Counted from the stretch's first letter, positions 45,218 to 60,635 are shown. The stretch: DNA of 64,000 bases from Sacculina carcini (GCA_916048095.2 OU696588.1:4169501-4233500), one strand, 5' to 3'. The notes: generated from the letters alone by a model not told the origin. Numbers and translations: made by a program.

Positions 45218-48200
45218 TCAATCACCTACGAAATAATCGTCCATCCAAGGCGGACGTCTCCTCTCTCTGGTAGATCTCCGAAGAATGTGCTCACTCCGGT
45301 CCTCTTCGGCTCCATTATGTATGTCAATTGTCTCGAGCACTTCGTTCGTGTCCGCTGCACAGTCATCTGGAGTCTGATTGTCCACGTCTTGACCACCGGC
45401 GTCATCTCGATTATTGTCTTCATCATACACACGCCGCAGATCTAGTAGATGCCTCGGTACTCCATCCACCGATACATTGTTTGAGGACTGAATCCCGGTC
45501 ACTCTTCCTTTTGACCAATGCGACGTACATCTTGCCCCAGGTGGCTTTACCCACACCTCATCGCCGATTTCTATGCCCGAGTTCTTCTCGCCGTCGTCAT
45601 TGTGGGCTGGCAAAACCTCCGGATGTCGCCAGGCATATGTGTAGACACTGTGATGCGGCGCCTTGTCTTCAATTCGATCCGATTTGGGCGCCATGTTGTA
45701 CCAAAATACTGCCTCGAGCGGGGAGATGCCAGCTCTCTCCGCTATCCTCTTTATCGTACGATGATGCCGTTCGACAATACCGTTTCCGCTGGGTCGATAA
45801 GCCGCTCGGAAAAACCTGCTGATTTTCCAGCCATCGAGGGTTTCCCTGAGTAATTCTGACTTGAACACCGTTCCATTGTCCATCAGCACTTGTTCAACAG
45901 GCCCTCGCTCATAAAATACTTGGTTCAGGATATTTGAAATCTCATTTGCCGACTCTGCACGCAGCTCTCGCCATATCGCGAACCTTCCAGGGCCGCAATC
46001 AACAATAGAAAGAAATGGACGATATCTGAAATGAGTAACATCGACTGCCAATCTTGTCCAGACTGTTGGCACGTGCAGCTCGCCCGCCTCGTGAGTCACC
46101 GGCGCAGGATCGATAGACTGACACTCCAGACAGCTCTTCACCACACGTTTCACCTGTTCACGTGTCACAGTAGGGTCCACTTGCTTAGCGAGAGATAACG
46201 TTCTGTCAACGCCCATATGATGACTACGGTGGAGATCTTTCACTCTTTCCAACGCCATGCCGCATGTTTCGTTTACCGGTTTTCTCTCGAGCTTCAGCAT
46301 CCATTGCCTGTTGATGCGCGTCAATGAGTCTGCTTTGTTACTTGCTGTAGGAACAAGAATCAATCTCACTTCGAGACGCAATTCATCAATTAACTCCTTG
46401 ACTACTCCCAGTCGTCGTTTCACAAGAACTTCTGCAGCTCCTTTTGTCATCACTCTGTTCTCGTCGGATAGTGTGGCACGCAACCAGCCAAAAACTGTAG
46501 CGGAGTCGGTGCGTACTTCTATACATCCTAATCCCCACTTTATTGCAAGATTGAGTCCTCTGGATACAGCTTCAAGCTCAGCGACGTTTATATGATTGAA
46601 GTCATCTTTTTTCCTCTGCCACGAGGCATCTTCCACTACGATTCCGTCGATTTCGATTACTGTTCCAATAGCCTGATTACTGGCGTCACACCAGACAACA
46701 CCAGATTTCGATTCTGAAACCGACCATTTTCCCTGCACTGGATCTTCGCTTTTCACTTGTTCTAGCATGTCGTGTGTAACAGACAGAACTTCCTCCCGGA
46801 CTGTGTCATCCCAGCCACCATCGGATGAATGACGTTTGACATAGCTGCACGCCGGTCTGAGCCACCCGGCAATGGGATAGTGGCCCAACAATTTCCCACA
46901 TAAAGAAAACAGTTGGCGTTTAGTCAGTGTACGATCTACCTGCGGTAACTCATTTCCCCGACGAAACTCCAGCAAGCCCGCTGCATTTCTCTGCACTCTC
47001 AGACCAAGCACTGCACCGCCAACAATTGGAGTCGGATCTTTGGCAATCAGTCCATACTTGCGCAAATGATCAACCACATGATTCGGGTTCACTTTTGTTG
47101 TATCAACCACAATATCATCGATATAGGAATCGGTTGCTTCACGGATAACTTTTGACTTCTCCAGCACTCTGCGCAAAATTCTGGTCATGATTCGCGGTGC
47201 TGAGCTGAGACCAAACCCCAATCTCGTGAGGCAGTATGTTATGCCCCCATACTTAACCAGTTGATACTGCCAGAGCTTCGGATGCACACGTATTTGGAGA
47301 TATGCTGACTTCAAGTCAACCAGCGCCGTCGCACCTCTGATTCGTCGCCATCGCCGAAGCTTTTCCGCGCAAACATCGATGTAATCATCACCAGTGTGAC
47401 TGCTGACATATTCGTTTAGCTCCCTGAAGTCAATCACTGGACGCGTTTTGTTTTTGGTTGTTTGCACAACCGCCAACAATGGTGATACTCCTCTCTTGAC
47501 TTGTTGTGACCACGGCACCAATATTCCTTCGCTTATCCAGCGCTTCACTTCTTTGTCAAACTCCTCCTTACATCCTCCTTTCAACGTTTGTTCGTAACAT
47601 CCAATTGACTTGGTCAAAACAGGTGACGTTTCCTTCAGAAACCACTCGACTTCCCAATAACTACCATTCAATTTCGCTGAAAAATCTTTGTCACTGAACT
47701 GGTCTTCAAAGAACTCAGACTTCAACCTTCCATCAGACATGCTCATCTTGCAACATTCGGTGTTTTCATCCTCCTTCGGATGTACTGCAGTCCCGCTAAC
47801 AGCAATAACGCTTGAAAACGCGTCAACATTACTGTTTCTCCCCGGCTGTTTTAGCAACTTTCCGAACTCCACTCCACGTTTTGTGATTGTGACTTTTTCA
47901 AACTGATTAATGATGTCCATTCCGAGAATTACATCGAACCCACTCACTACTTCCGGAAGGACAAGCACTTGCGCATGCAATTCTTCACCATTGACCACGA
48001 TACACGTTTTACACGTACCTAAACACAAAATTTCACTTCCGTCTACTGTGACGACACGCTTTGGCTCCTTAATAAATGCCAAGCCACATTTTGCAGACAC
48101 AATACTTTTTGAACACCCGGTGTCGATCATAGCCGTCACTGTTCGTCCACATATTCGTACTCTCGCACTCATTAGACCCCCGCGTTGCGCCTCCACTGTA

Positions 48201-48352
48201 CAGAGGGGGAGCTTCTTGGCGCTGAAGCCCCCCCTACATCGTTTCCCTTTGCGCACTTTGCTGCAACATGTCCTGTCTGACCGCAATTGAAGCACACTAT
48301 CGCGGAACGTCTGCAGTGTCGCGCCATATGGGCACCTCCGCAGTTGAAGCAT
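45218..48352 (-). CDS. pol: Retrotransposon pol polyprotein (protease-RT-RNase H-integrase)
   Basis: 1044-codon open frame, in the -1 frame relative to gag and overlapping it by 181 nt, so it is presumably made as a gag-pol fusion; the true pol begins after the frameshift. Visible in order: aspartic protease with MIDTGCSKS; reverse transcriptase with VIDFRELN, ALVDLKSAYLQIRV, LGFGLSSAP and the catalytic YIDD; RNase H (VVWCDAS ... INVAELEA ... RTDSATV); an HHMGVDRT...CLEC zinc-binding integrase start; the integrase core AVDVTHF ... LMDNGTVF ... GNGIVERHH, i.e. a D-D-E triad. The C-terminus RRSTRERRRPPWMDDY resembles tails in other gypsy-like elements. All catalytic motifs seem intact. Confidence 0.9.
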   Translation of the reverse strand: MLQLRRCPYGATLQTFRDSVLQLRSDRTCCSKVRKGKRCRGGFSAKKLPLCTVEAQRGGLMSARVRICGRTVTAMIDTGCSKSIVSAKCGLAFIKEPKRVVTVDGSEILCLGTCKTCIVVNGEELHAQVLVLPEVVSGFDVILGMDIINQFEKVTITKRGVEFGKLLKQPGRNSNVDAFSSVIAVSGTAVHPKEDENTECCKMSMSDGRLKSEFFEDQFSDKDFSAKLNGSYWEVEWFLKETSPVLTKSIGCYEQTLKGGCKEEFDKEVKRWISEGILVPWSQQVKRGVSPLLAVVQTTKNKTRPVIDFRELNEYVSSHTGDDYIDVCAEKLRRWRRIRGATALVDLKSAYLQIRVHPKLWQYQLVKYGGITYCLTRLGFGLSSAPRIMTRILRRVLEKSKVIREATDSYIDDIVVDTTKVNPNHVVDHLRKYGLIAKDPTPIVGGAVLGLRVQRNAAGLLEFRRGNELPQVDRTLTKRQLFSLCGKLLGHYPIAGWLRPACSYVKRHSSDGGWDDTVREEVLSVTHDMLEQVKSEDPVQGKWSVSESKSGVVWCDASNQAIGTVIEIDGIVVEDASWQRKKDDFNHINVAELEAVSRGLNLAIKWGLGCIEVRTDSATVFGWLRATLSDENRVMTKGAAEVLVKRRLGVVKELIDELRLEVRLILVPTASNKADSLTRINRQWMLKLERKPVNETCGMALERVKDLHRSHHMGVDRTLSLAKQVDPTVTREQVKRVVKSCLECQSIDPAPVTHEAGELHVPTVWTRLAVDVTHFRYRPFLSIVDCGPGRFAIWRELRAESANEISNILNQVFYERGPVEQVLMDNGTVFKSELLRETLDGWKISRFFRAAYRPSGNGIVERHHRTIKRIAERAGISPLEAVFWYNMAPKSDRIEDKAPHHSVYTYAWRHPEVLPAHNDDGEKNSGIEIGDEVWVKPPGARCTSHWSKGRVTGIQSSNNVSVDGVPRHLLDLRRVYDEDNNRDDAGGQDVDNQTPDDCAADTNEVLETIDIHNGAEEDRSEHILRRSTRERRRPPWMDDYFVGD

Positions 48353-48975
48353 CGTCCGTTGACGTTCCGACGACGTTCGACTGAACGTCGAATGGCAGCT
48401 GCTCCAGCCACGGTGTCATCAGCTGAATCATCACCGGCCGCTACACATGCCGCCATGGTTCCAGAACTAGCTGAAGCATCTGCCCGTGTCAATATACGAG
48501 CCCTCGAGATCAGACGACTCATAGTTACTGTCTGCATATCGTCTTCCTGTAGTCCTGCCGAAACTCGGTCCGGAAACCCACTAATGAACGCCAACTTCAC
48601 CGAAAGTTCCAATCCCTGACTGACAAAACCGCACAAGCCAGCGAGTCGTCTAAGCTCATTTGCGTACACATCCACTTGCTCTCCTTGCCACTTCTTCTTC
48701 GTCAGCATGGCAAATGATTCGACTGGATTGGGGGAAAACGCTTCTCGCAGTTTGGATTTGATCAAATCGTACCTTGACTGCGCCTCTTCATTGAGCTCGA
48801 GGTAGAGTGACAATGCTCCTCCTTCCAGAAATAGTGGCACAAAGGCATGCAGCTCAGTCACTCCTGTCAGCTTGGCCACAAGTTCTGCCTTCTTCAACCA
48901 TGCGACTACGTCGCCAGTACCGTCAAAATTCTTCATCATTGTTGTAGCCGAAATAGCTTGTGGTTTGATGTCCAT
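48172..48975 (-). CDS. gag: Retrotransposon gag (nucleocapsid) protein
   Basis: 267 residues. The middle (VVAWLKKAEL ... LYLELNEEAQSRYDLIKSKL) is typical of retrotransposon capsid domains. The C-terminus has two zinc knuckles: CFNCGQTGHVAAKC is the standard CX2CX4HX4C, whereas CFNCGGAHMARHC has only three residues before the His. The first ATG (48975) is 17 nt inside the LTR; the next (48939, MMKNF) is inside the unique region. Ends at 48172 after a frameshift-prone run of seven G. Confidence 0.85.
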   Translation of the reverse strand: MDIKPQAISATTMMKNFDGTGDVVAWLKKAELVAKLTGVTELHAFVPLFLEGGALSLYLELNEEAQSRYDLIKSKLREAFSPNPVESFAMLTKKKWQGEQVDVYANELRRLAGLCGFVSQGLELSVKLAFISGFPDRVSAGLQEDDMQTVTMSRLISRARILTRADASASSGTMAACVAAGDDSADDTVAGAAAIRRSVERRRNVNGRCFNCGGAHMARHCRRSAIVCFNCGQTGHVAAKCAKGNDVGGASAPRSSPSVQWRRNAGV

Positions 48976-49462
48976 TTTTACACCACGAAAACAAAACTAC
49001 CGTGTAAAATGATGAACTCTATTGATGCGGACAACAAATATGATTTAACAACAACAAGATGAAAACTCACACTTACACAGTAGAGCAATAATCTCTCTCT
49101 AGGCTGGCATAAATTATATCCACACAAACAGCACACAGAAGACTACCCCGACCAGTCCACACATAACCACACAACGCACGATGAGCACTACTACCCCACT
49201 CCCGTCATTACATACGAGCCGCTAACACCAGTACACGCTGCATACCAACATACAAACACGAAGTAGAATCACACGCATAAATACAGTGACGCACATACAC
49301 ACACACACACACAAGTCTACGCTCAGTCACACACAGGTACACACACAAGTCTACGCTCGCAGGCGCACACGCTCTCCTACACTCACGCTCAACTCAGCAA
49401 ACGCATTCACACCCACATTCATTCCTTCGCACAGCGTTCAATTTCTGACCAACAATACCACA
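48959..49462 (-). repeat. 5' LTR of the retrotransposon
   Basis: 504-bp partner of 44691-45194, read 49462 to 48959 in element orientation, TG...CA ended, containing CA-rich sequence. Right flank AATGT (49463-49467) repeats the left flank. The element's internal part begins AGCTATTTCGGCTAC, without the TGG that starts an ordinary tRNA primer-binding site. Confidence 0.92.
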
Positions 49463-50450
49463 AATGTGAAATTATGCAGTTTTACACATAAACTGATTTT
49501 ATATTTGTATGATCTCACTCAAGTTTTGTCTATTCAAACTCAATAGATGTCTCGTTCATCGTTTGTGAAACATCCTCCAGTTTGGCGATTACAACTGGTC
49601 GTACGCAATAACAATGCCAAGTGCAGGAAGGAGATATAAGGGGCAGACAGGATCATTGGCTAACAATATGACGACCCACATAACTCGGTTGCACGAAGAG
49701 CACAGAAATACCAAGGAAAAAGTGAAATCCCGATATGTATTAGTGTCAATCAATAGGCATATAAAAATAGACAATGTTGGTAAGAAACAACATGAACACG
49801 GAGACGAAGTTTATAACTGCACAAACAGCAAAAATACTCGACAAGCAAACATTACATCTTTCACTAACATTTCACTGAACAGTTTTTTGTGTTGACTATT
49901 GAATTTGGATATTTATAATTTGGATGCCCTTTTCGAGCACACACTGATATTTTGCACATTTCTGTAGAATTTGCATTAATATTTGCTTGAGCGTGTCATA
50001 ACAACACCAATTGACACAGAAAATAGCGAGGATATACTTCAGAGCTGATAATAACTTAGTAGCGAAACAATAATTAATACTTTGTGAAGCCGAGGAAACA
50101 ATGCCATGGATACACTTCACGCGCATATGATTCCCGCACTGCCACGGCAGTTGAATACTTAAACAATACTGATTCGAGAGAAAATATCGAAATACGCTTA
50201 GAACGTTGTGCTCAGATACAAATTATAATGCATTCACGCTCCGTTCAGAGGGATGGTTTGCAAAAATCCTCGATAATCCACTCACTAACATCAACATCAG
50301 CCAAATAAACCCAGAAATACAAACTGCGTACAATTACCCTTGAAAACACACAAAACACGTGCTTAACAACAAACAAGCACAAAGCATAGCAACAAAACAA
50401 ACACCAATAATATTAATTATATGAGCAGAACACCCTCAATGAAGTGGAAT
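49463..50450. other. Intergenic, adenosine kinase 3' side
   Basis: AT-rich sequence between the LTR element and the adenosine kinase stop codon. I see no exon or repeat end. Confidence 0.45.
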
Positions 50451-54719
<4,269 letters not shown>

Positions 54720-55499
54720 CTGTCCTCACACACACATACAAAATGCAATGTAAAAATTACAACGAAAAATCGCTAAGCTGTTTGCAACTTTTCTTTTCAT
54801 AATATGAAAAAAACTTAAATAAAAATATATGAGACCGAAGATGTTTTTATTCAAGAAGTCGTATGATCTCTCCAATCAAATGAAGAACAACAAGTAACAA
54901 GTAAAAAGTCATAGTAAAAAGTGATAGATCAAGACAGTGTAAAACACGTGACATTAAATCAATGCCAGCACATAAAACTGTCGTTGATGTGACGTCATCA
55001 ATGTTGAACTGATGCTATAAGACGAAAATCACATATACATACATAAAAGCCAAGCTGCCAAGTATCTATCAAGAATAAAAATGAAATACTTTATAGCGCT
55101 CACTGCTGTATGAGCCAAGGAAGAAATTTTTGAAATAGTTGCTGCTCAAATACTGGGAACTAGAATGCCCCAAATAAATATACATGAGTCTGACGCCTTG
55201 CAAAAATAACACAGCAATTTTACGCTGGTGAGTCTGTGTATGCACACCTGTGTTTATGTATATATATATATATGCATGTGTGTGTGTGTGTGTATGTGTG
55301 GGCGAGGCACGCATATTAGCTGAAAATATGTGTATAAACGACGGTGTCTGGTGATAACACCCACGTGGACACACATGCCGTCATGCAACAAGTGAAATAT
55401 TGCAGGTCTCAACTGGCATGCAACACGAGCGTCATGACTAGAAAAGAACCAGACAGAAAGAGAGCCAAATTGATGCTGAAGTATAATTGTTGTGTGTAT

Positions 55500-55970
55500 A
55501 ATATTCATTATCCACAGTGTGGCCCGTATACTCCGATTATAAGAGGGTATTTCTTCGGGTCCGTCTTCTATACGTTACGTGTAATTTTCCCCGGATATAA
55601 GAGATACTTTTTCTTCGCTCCCGACAACTCTTTTATATGCGGGCTCCACTGTATAATTATTGTGTATGGTTTTTCTCAAACCATCTTTCTCTTACTCTTT
55701 CTCAAACTATCTACATCTTTTAGGCGCTTCTGGTACATGGGGCCACCGCAGGGTGGTGCTTGCACTCATCCCATGCCACTGTATTTGCCTGTGATTAATA
55801 TTAATAAAATAAAATAATTGGATCAAAATAACAATTACTATCAACTATACTTACAATGTAAGCGGAGATTTGTCCTGTTGGCAGAGCCGTGGCAACCACC
55901 CCCCGCAACACACGACCGGCGGAGGCTGAGTGCTGAGGGGCCCCGTTCCCTCACGCACTAGATTGAAAAT
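55500..55970. repeat. Cluster of dispersed-repeat fragments
   Basis: Contains ATATAAGAG-type repeats near 55530-55660, the third copy of the family with CTTTCTCAAACTATCTACAT ... GGTGCTTGCACTCATCCCATG and an AATATTAATAAAAT tail (55685-55818), and a CAGAGCCGTGGCAACCACCC ... GAGGGGCCCC fragment (55885-55945). No gene. A (TA)n/(GT)n stretch lies at 55255-55300. Confidence 0.5.
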
Positions 55971-56063
55971 TTTCTTAAAGTAGAGCATGATGATGATGTA
56001 CGCATATATTACACCCAGCTGGAGCAGGAGGTGCAATGCGCTATAGCCACATTCAAAAATGAA

Positions 56064-57080
56064 TCACTGGTGTATCAGCCGGTTCCACTGCAGGCGATCA
56101 GTAGCCGTTGCAGCTGCACTACTAAGCGTCAGACCGAGCCGCTGCAGGTCTTCCTCCATCTGCTGCCGGTAAGTGAAACGCAGGGCACCGCCTCGACGTC
56201 GTGGCTCGGTAGGCGGACTGGACAACACGACAGCCAGCGGCACATCAGGCCGGCGCAGCACATGTCCCAGTAGTGTCAGTCTCCTCGTGCGCAGAGTACG
56301 AGACACCTGCACCGTGCCAGTCTGAGCGTAGAGGCTGCTGCTGGTAACAATTGTTGGGTAGCGGATACCAGCGCAATACCGTAGGAGAGCACGATGTCCC
56401 GCATCGACTTCCTCACTCAGCGTCTCTGTCAATGCCCACGTTTCGCCACCATAAATCAGTGTGGACTGCACACAGGCAGCGAACAGACGAATTTTGGCCT
56501 GTATTGATGCGTTTGAAGTCCAAACACTGGAAAGTCTGCGGGCGGCCAGCCAGGCCAGCTGTCGGCGTCGACGGTACGCCGCTCGGCTATTCGACATTTC
56601 ACTACCGAGATAGGAAAAGTCAGCGGTGAGTTTTAGCAGAGCACCCGATTTCGTCTTGATGGTGGCTGTGTCTTCACTGCCTACCGCCATGTATTCACAT
56701 TTGGCTTCATTTAAATGCAGCCCAACCGTTGATGCAACGTCCTCGAACCGGTCCAGCTGACTCTGCGCGTCTGCTGCATTGTCGGCAACAATGGCGATAT
56801 CATCAGCATATGCCAGAGCGCAGAGTCTAACTGCAGGATATCGTGATGACAGTCGGCGGCGCACTGTGTAGGCACTACTGTCCAGCAGACTGCGTCGCAT
56901 TACGTAGTCCATGACTATGATGAATAAATATGGCGCCAGAGTATCGCCCTGCAAAACGCCAGTGCTTGTGTCGAATGGCTTCGTCAGACCGCAGGGTGTC
57001 CGCACACGAGCGGTGGTGTCCGTGTAGAGGCTCATGACGGCGTCGACAAACATTTTGGAGTCAAAGTAGAGCATAAAAGT
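56064..57080 (-). mobile_element. LINE reverse transcriptase fragment
   Basis: About 340 codons of the C-terminal half of a non-LTR retrotransposon ORF2: MFVDAVMSLYTDTTARVRT, then GVLQGDTLAPYLFIIVMDYV (RT motif 4), ALAYADDIAIVADN (catalytic YADD), LNEAKCEYM, FSYLGSEM, WALTETL, and RRLTLLGHVLRRPD near the end, then stop at 56064. The frame is open from the RT core to the stop. The 5' part is replaced at about 57085 by a dispersed repeat, so the copy is truncated. Confidence 0.85.
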
Positions 57081-57084
57081 ACCA

Positions 57085-57215
57085 TAAGTCCACAGGAGAT
57101 AAAGGAGATGCTCGTAACTCCTTTTCATCAGTCTTACCTCTATTATAATGGTGCTTTGTCTATAATGGGACCCCAAATTGTTGCCTTCCGGGAAGTGGGG
57201 CCAAAAGATCTTGCA
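57085..57215 (+). repeat. Dispersed repeat (CTCTATTATAATGG family), copy 3
   Basis: GGAGATGCTCGTAACTCC ... TTACCTCTATTATAATGGTG ... GTTGCCTTCCGGGAAG, related to 21365-21440 and 54175-54290. It joins directly to the 5' edge of the truncated LINE. Confidence 0.5.
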
Positions 57216-57672
57216 ACGGCTCCGCCTGTTGATTGTCAAAATAAATAAATAAATAACAAAGTACAAGCAATGCAATGTAGCTAAGATGCACAATATACGA
57301 CCACACGAGTTATACGGGACACTTGCCGTTGAAAAACTGCACAATAACAGTGAGAATTGTGTAAATAAACCACACTAAGCAGAAATACACCAGACATTCA
57401 GTCAGTCAGTGGAAATTCTCAATCGAACCAGTCCGCGTTGGAGTTTTGAATAGTTGACGCAAATGTCGTGAGTGAATTGTTTTTCATCCAAAAAACCACC
57501 ACATTAATACCGCCACATATATCCGTGTCCACACAGCGGCAAAAAGAATTCCTCACGGAACATCCGATCAAAGTGCCGGCGTATCAACATGCACGCGCAA
57601 ATCAGCAACCAGCCTCGTGATTCGAGCACAAAAAAGCCACACGAAAATGTCGTCACTAGTGATTGCTGCAGA

Positions 57673-57730
57673 CAGGGTCGACCAACTGGGCATAGGCAAA
57701 CTAGGAGGCCGCCTAGGACCTCATATTGGT
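57673..57730 (+). repeat. Possible hAT terminus
   Basis: CAGGGTCGACCAACTGGGCA followed by TAGGCAAACTAGGAGGCCGCC resembles a class of hAT transposon ends. It may be the left end of the hAT element to its right or of another one. Sequence from 57345 to 57870 has no other recognisable feature. Confidence 0.35.
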
Positions 57731-57869
57731 ATATACTGTACTAGTGCACAAACTGTACCATGTATCATTTGCACACAAAATCTCTGTGTTCAAAGAAAAA
57801 AACCAACAAAACATGAGTTTCACACAAAAACCAAAACATAATGAATACTTACTGCAAATCAATGTGACT

Positions 57870-59925
57870 TTTGCTGTTACCTCTTTTTCGAGACAATTTC
57901 AGAAATGCGTGGCTTCACCTTGGCAAGTTCCACTCTCATATCATTTTCGCAACAAAGTCTGTTTCTTTTCTTCGCATTTATGTCTACCATCATCGAAAAG
58001 GACTGCTCACAAATATATGTTGTAACAAACGGTATGAGTATCTCGAGGGCTTTCTTAGCAATAAGAGGGTACGCTGCGATTTGGTGACACCAAAACGCTG
58101 ACAGCGTTGTTGTTCTGAAGAGTTGCTGTTGAACCTGGCTCTGCTGCAATTCAATGATTTCGTCCAGGTATTCATCATTGACATCTGCTGTCGCAACACT
58201 AAACGTAATCGGCTCTCACCCATGCAGGATATGATTCTCTGGTGGGGAAGTATCCGTCGAGAGCTCATCTAAGTGCATGGCAATTGCTTGCTTCATTTCC
58301 CCGGGTACAGAAATGTATCCGATACCGGACACGTCTTCGATCTTACTTACACATTCATCCAGCAGGGGAAAGTTTGCAAAGTTATCATTATCCGTTCGTC
58401 GTTTCCATAACGGTAGCTTTTTGAAAAGCCCTCAGATATTTTTCCGCTTTGATGATGTTGACTCCACCGCCTTACTTCTGTTGATTGAGGTCATTGAGAT
58501 CATCGAAGATATCGGCCATGAACGCCAAAATGAGAATGAACTAAAATCTTTTTGGAAGTAATCTGAATGACAATGTTGGTCCTCTCGCAAAAGCATGGAT
58601 ACTTCCACACGCATGGAAACAACACGATTCAGCACCATTCCCCGGGATAACCAGCGAACGTTTGAATGGTACAGAAGTACTTCGAATTCAGAGCCCATTT
58701 CATGACACAGCTCTCTGAAGATGCGGTGCTTCCGATCACTATTTCGCACGTAGTTCACACATTCCACTACAATATTTTATACTTCTACGAGTTTTGGAGG
58801 CAAGGTTTTTGTTGCCAATGCATGCATGTGCAGAACACAGTGCGTAACAATGATGTGTGATGCACCGGCTTTCAGCAGCGAACATAAACCAGGTTTTTGT
58901 CCCAGTATGACTGGAGCTCCGTCCGAATAAACGGCAGAAATCATATCCCACGAAAGATCGTTGTCTCTGGAGAATTCATCGACAAGTTTCTTCACGTCGG
59001 CTGCTTTAGTTATTGTTGTGAGAGGCCTACACAATATAAATCTTCCTTTATCATGTCGTCTCTCACATAGCGCACAAACACAGCAAGCTGGCTTAGATTG
59101 GAAACATCGGTGGTCTCGTAAAGTTGGAGGCTGAACTTTGCTGGGCTTGAAATCAGATCTGCAACTACTTGAGCTAAGATGTCATTGCTCATATCATCTA
59201 TTCTGCTGCCGATGGTGTCATTTGAAAGAGGAATTTGGTACTTATTTTCAGCAGATTTTCCCAGCATGATATTCGCCATCTTCAACACAGCTGGTTTTAC
59301 TAGTGTTTCACCAATGGTGTGTGGTTAGCCCTGTTTTGCAATCAGGTACGCAACTTCGTATGATGCTGTTAAGACCGGTTTGTCGATGGGTACAAAGCAA
59401 AACGTAGGCAGAGTAGCCTTTCATCGAATCTGGCTCTCTTCATCTTGAATTCAGCAAGCGTTGTGTTCTTGTGTTTCCCATCTCCATTCAGCTTTAGGAA
59501 GTGTTCCCTTAGTTTTGCCGGTGCCAGACTAGAATTGCTCAATTTGGCATTGCAAATCATGCACTGAGGACGCTGACTCACATCACGTTCCGTTATACAT
59601 CCGTTATGAATCCATACTGTACGTCTTCGTCCGACCACTTTCTTTTTTTGCTCGAAATAGTTAGTATCAAGGGTTTCAAGTATTAAATCACAAATCACGT
59701 GCGATCACGACAGTCACAAGTCGACTACTCAGTGGATCGAGTTGCCTGCAGCACAGATATCAAGGCCAAGCGACGTGGCGTGATTAACTGCAGTCAATGA
59801 TGGTCAAGCAGAGCGTGACGTCACGAATCATACACGAGTGGGTGAACCAAGCCGCTGAACCCCTGAAACTGACTCACCGAACCCCTGGGGTTCGATCGAA
59901 CCCGGGTTAAGAGCCACTGGCCTAG
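57870..59925 (-). mobile_element. Decayed hAT transposon (ZBED5/SCAND3-like transposase)
   Basis: Broken minus-strand frames spell a hAT transposase in order: RTVWIHNGCITERDVSQRPQ..C.IC and KLREHFLKLNGDGKH (BED-type zinc finger, C..C..H..H); GRIDDMSNDI-type block (SRIDDMSNDILAQV ... FSLQLYETTDVS); VYSDGAPVILGQKPGLCSLL and HCVLHMHALATKTLPPKL; FRELCHEMGSEFEVLLYHS.VRWLSRGMVL; and the hAT dimerisation end ICEQSFSMMVDINAKKRNRL. At least three frame changes, so dead. The element's right end, read on the minus strand, is CAGTGGCTCTTAACCCGGGT (about 59921), a hAT-type terminus. Such transposases gave rise to the ZBED5/SCAND3 genes of other animals. Confidence 0.8.
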
Positions 59926-59934
59926 ACCGTCTAT

Positions 59935-60541
59935 TTGGATGTGTGAGGTAGTGTGAGTGTATGCATGGTGTATGCACGTACTATGAACGAGCGCAGTTTC
60001 TCCAAGGAGTGAACTGTTGCTGGTGTGGGGATGCAGGGGGTTGGGCAATGCGCGCCATAGGACAGTTGTTTGCACAGAAAGTTCGTGTGTGTTGGTTTGA
60101 GCTCTGTTATCTGTGTTTGTGTGTCTGTTGTGTTGTGTTCTCTGTCTATTTGTTTGAGTGTATGTCTTTGTGAGTCTGTCATGTTGTGTTTTCTGGTTTG
60201 TATTTGTGTGTCTATTGTGTTGTGATTTGTCAATCTGAGTGTATGTCGTTGTATGCCTGTTGTGTTGTCTTAATGTGTTGTATGTTGTGTTGTCTTCTGT
60301 GCTGTATGTCGGCTTTGCTATCTTATTCAATATGTATGTGTGTGTGCGTGTGCATTTTTGTGTTTTTGAGTTTGTAAACGTGAGTGTATGTTCGTGATTG
60401 TGCGTATATGTACTTATCTATATGTCTGTTATATGTCTGTTTTGTGTGTGTGTGTGGGTGTGTATATGTAGGTGAGTATGTGTGTTCGTGATTGTGTATG
60501 TGTATGACTCTTGTGCTTGTGTGTGTGTGTGTTGTGTGTGT

Positions 60542-60575
<34 letters not shown>
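59935..60575. repeat. GT-rich low-complexity tract
   Basis: About 450 bp (60080-60575) of loosely GT-rich sequence with TGTTGTGTTGT and TGTATGT phrases, ending in a (GT)n tract at about 60545-60572. The 169-residue minus-strand frame here is an artefact of it. Confidence 0.75.
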
Positions 60576-60635
60576 GCGCTTTTGAGACCCTCGGGTGAAA
60601 AGCGCAATATAAATGTCTTAATGTAATGTAAAGGT
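60574..60635 (+). repeat. LINE/SINE-type 3' end with hairpin
   Basis: GAGCGCTTTTGAGACC ... GGTGAAAAGCGCAATATAAATG followed by TCTTAATGTAATGTAA: an inverted GCGCTTTT / AAAAGCGC hairpin, the (A)AGCGC.ATATAAATG phrase and a short tandem tail, as in the 3' ends of many invertebrate LINEs and their SINEs. Confidence 0.5.

Larger units (their letters stand above)
44691..49462 (-). mobile_element. Complete Ty3/gypsy-like LTR retrotransposon
   Basis: 4772 bp with 504-bp LTRs (44691-45194 and 48959-49462), a polypurine tract at the 3' LTR, gag and pol frames without internal stops, and a perfect 5-bp target duplication AATGT on both sides. Near-identical LTRs and open frames mean a recent insertion. 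It lies between the 3' ends of H2A.Z and adenosine kinase. No env-like frame. The order protease, RT, RNase H, integrase is the Ty3/gypsy order. Confidence 0.93.

Noticed and set aside
45328..45853. Plus-strand frames of 111-164 codons, and others over 46.2-48.3 kb
   Set aside because: Antisense shadows of the retrotransposon pol and gag frames.
59821..60330. 169-residue minus-strand frame rich in Asn, Thr and His
   Set aside because: Low-complexity sequence caused by a GT-rich tract, overlapping the hAT terminus.
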